Assembly: GCF_012935715.1 (NCBI RefSeq)
Contig: NZ_CP052860.1
Span: 1,674,001-1,738,000 of the forward strand
Source of the DNA: Pseudomonas sp. ADAK13
Lineage (GTDB): Bacteria > Pseudomonadota > Gammaproteobacteria > Pseudomonadales > Pseudomonadaceae
Length of the DNA: 64,000 nucleotides
Direction of reading: 5' to 3'
Part shown: in pieces, positions 63,621 to 64,000 of the stretch
Layout: each line of letters opens with the position of its first letter
Numbering within the stretch: position 1 is the first letter of the stretch
Translations under genes and position numbers: made by a program
Notes under the pieces: generated by a model
What the model saw: the letters and a program-made list of their open reading frames with translations, nothing else
Database searches by the model: none
What the model was told of the DNA's origin: nothing

Positions 63621-63644
63621 CCTCTCTCGGCGCAAAGCTAATCT
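63616..63644 (+). promoter_or_regulatory. Candidate putA promoter overlapping a PutA operator
   Basis: TTGCAC (63616-63621), 17-bp spacer and TAATCT (63639-63644), 49 bp ahead of the putA start. The -35 lies inside the GTTGCA site at 63615, which fits PutA autorepression. Confidence 0.55.
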
Positions 63645-63692
63645 TGCCGCCAGCTGATGCCACGCGGTAGTGGCACCCATGAGGATAAAAAG

Positions 63693-64000
63693 ATGGCTAC
63701 GACCACCCTTGGGGTCAAACTTGACGACCCGACCCGCGAGCGCCTTAAGGCAGCCGCGACCTCCATTGATCGCACGCCGCACTGGCTGATCAAGCAGGCG
63801 ATTTTCAATTACCTGGAGAAACTCGAGGGTGGTGCAACCCTGGCCGAGCTCAACGGCTTGGGCAGCAAGGACGCAGAAGAAGCCGGCGAGGTCCAGACCG
63901 ACCACGCCCACCAGTGCTTCCTCGAGTTCGCCGAGAGCATCCTGCCGCAATCCGTACTGCGCGCTTCGATCACCGCCGCTTACCGCCGCCCGGAACCGGA
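63693..64000 (+). CDS. putA: Proline dehydrogenase / P5C dehydrogenase PutA, N-terminal part (cut by window edge)
   Basis: About 102 residues from the ATG at 63693, with GAGG 8 nt upstream. The first 45 residues (TTLGVKLDDPTRERLKAAAT, IDRTPHWLIKQAIFNYLEKL) are the ribbon-helix-helix DNA-binding domain of trifunctional PutA, and the following part begins the arm. This form of PutA represses putP and putA when proline is low and oxidises proline at the membrane when it is abundant. The catalytic domains lie outside the window. A reverse frame over the same region is a shadow. Confidence 0.94.
   Translation, partial: MATTTLGVKLDDPTRERLKAAATSIDRTPHWLIKQAIFNYLEKLEGGATLAELNGLGSKDAEEAGEVQTDHAHQCFLEFAESILPQSVLRASITAAYRRPEP

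Noticed and set aside
63408..63950. A 180-codon reverse frame over the putA start
   Set aside because: It overlaps the PutA ribbon-helix-helix domain and the operator cluster; no motif.

Overview
This window comes from a fluorescent-group Pseudomonas chromosome. The evidence is high GC with Pseudomonas codon bias, REP/REPIN hairpins between genes, and a gene order that, as I remember it, follows P. aeruginosa PAO1 in two blocks (about PA4960-PA4974 and PA4988-PA5019). No database search was run; PA numbers and family names are recalled. Most of the window is core genome. The accessory or rearranged parts are the inverted-repeat element at 9441-10161, the TonB receptor at 36558-38648, and the vgrG segment at 58011-61184.

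Layout. 1-9360: serB (partial), an AhpA/YtjB-type membrane protein, a PqiC-like lipoprotein, and the topoisomerase IV operon parE - phytase-like esterase - retropepsin-like protease - parC, with a small esterase gene beside it. 9441-10161: a large imperfect inverted repeat around a REPIN. 10174-12146: nudF - DUF1249 - cpdA. 12358-18305: a lipoprotein, the thiamine genes thiC and cytX behind a TPP riboswitch, and a TolC-type porin. 18424-27634: waaA, a LysR regulator, an EmrE-like exporter, an FAD oxidoreductase and aldo/keto reductase pair, an uncharacterised gene, hldE and msbA. 27794-45660: the LPS core locus: an O-antigen ligase fused to a kinase-like domain, two glycosyltransferases, dnpA, mig-14, a carbamoyltransferase, then (after a lipoprotein and a PqqU/YncD-like receptor) five tightly packed genes for four kinase-type proteins and WaaG, ending with waaC and waaF. 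45718-57075: glnE, aceE-aceF, the c-di-GMP phosphodiesterase dipA, and msrA. 57174-64000: rlmJ, a fragment of a homocysteine synthase gene, a vgrG-DUF4123 pair with no effector gene, a DUF2165 membrane protein, and divergent putP and putA (partial) around a PutA operator region.

How the parts work together. HldE makes the heptose precursor, WaaA adds Kdo, WaaC and WaaF add heptoses, WaaP/WapP/WapQ-type kinases and the carbamoyltransferase decorate them, WaaG and the other glycosyltransferases build the outer core, MsbA flips core-lipid A, and the WaaL-type ligase attaches O-antigen. AceE/AceF are two subunits of pyruvate dehydrogenase. A pair of TGTAGT-N3-ACTAC palindromes 52 bp apart upstream of aceE looks like a regulator site, possibly HexR. 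PutA probably represses its own promoter through GTTGCA sites, one of which overlaps the predicted -35.

The observations I rate most worth following are the effectorless vgrG-DUF4123 pair beside the decayed homocysteine synthase gene, the twin palindromes upstream of aceE, the ligase-kinase fusion (with a Ser where a kinase Asp is expected), and the 720-bp inverted-repeat element.
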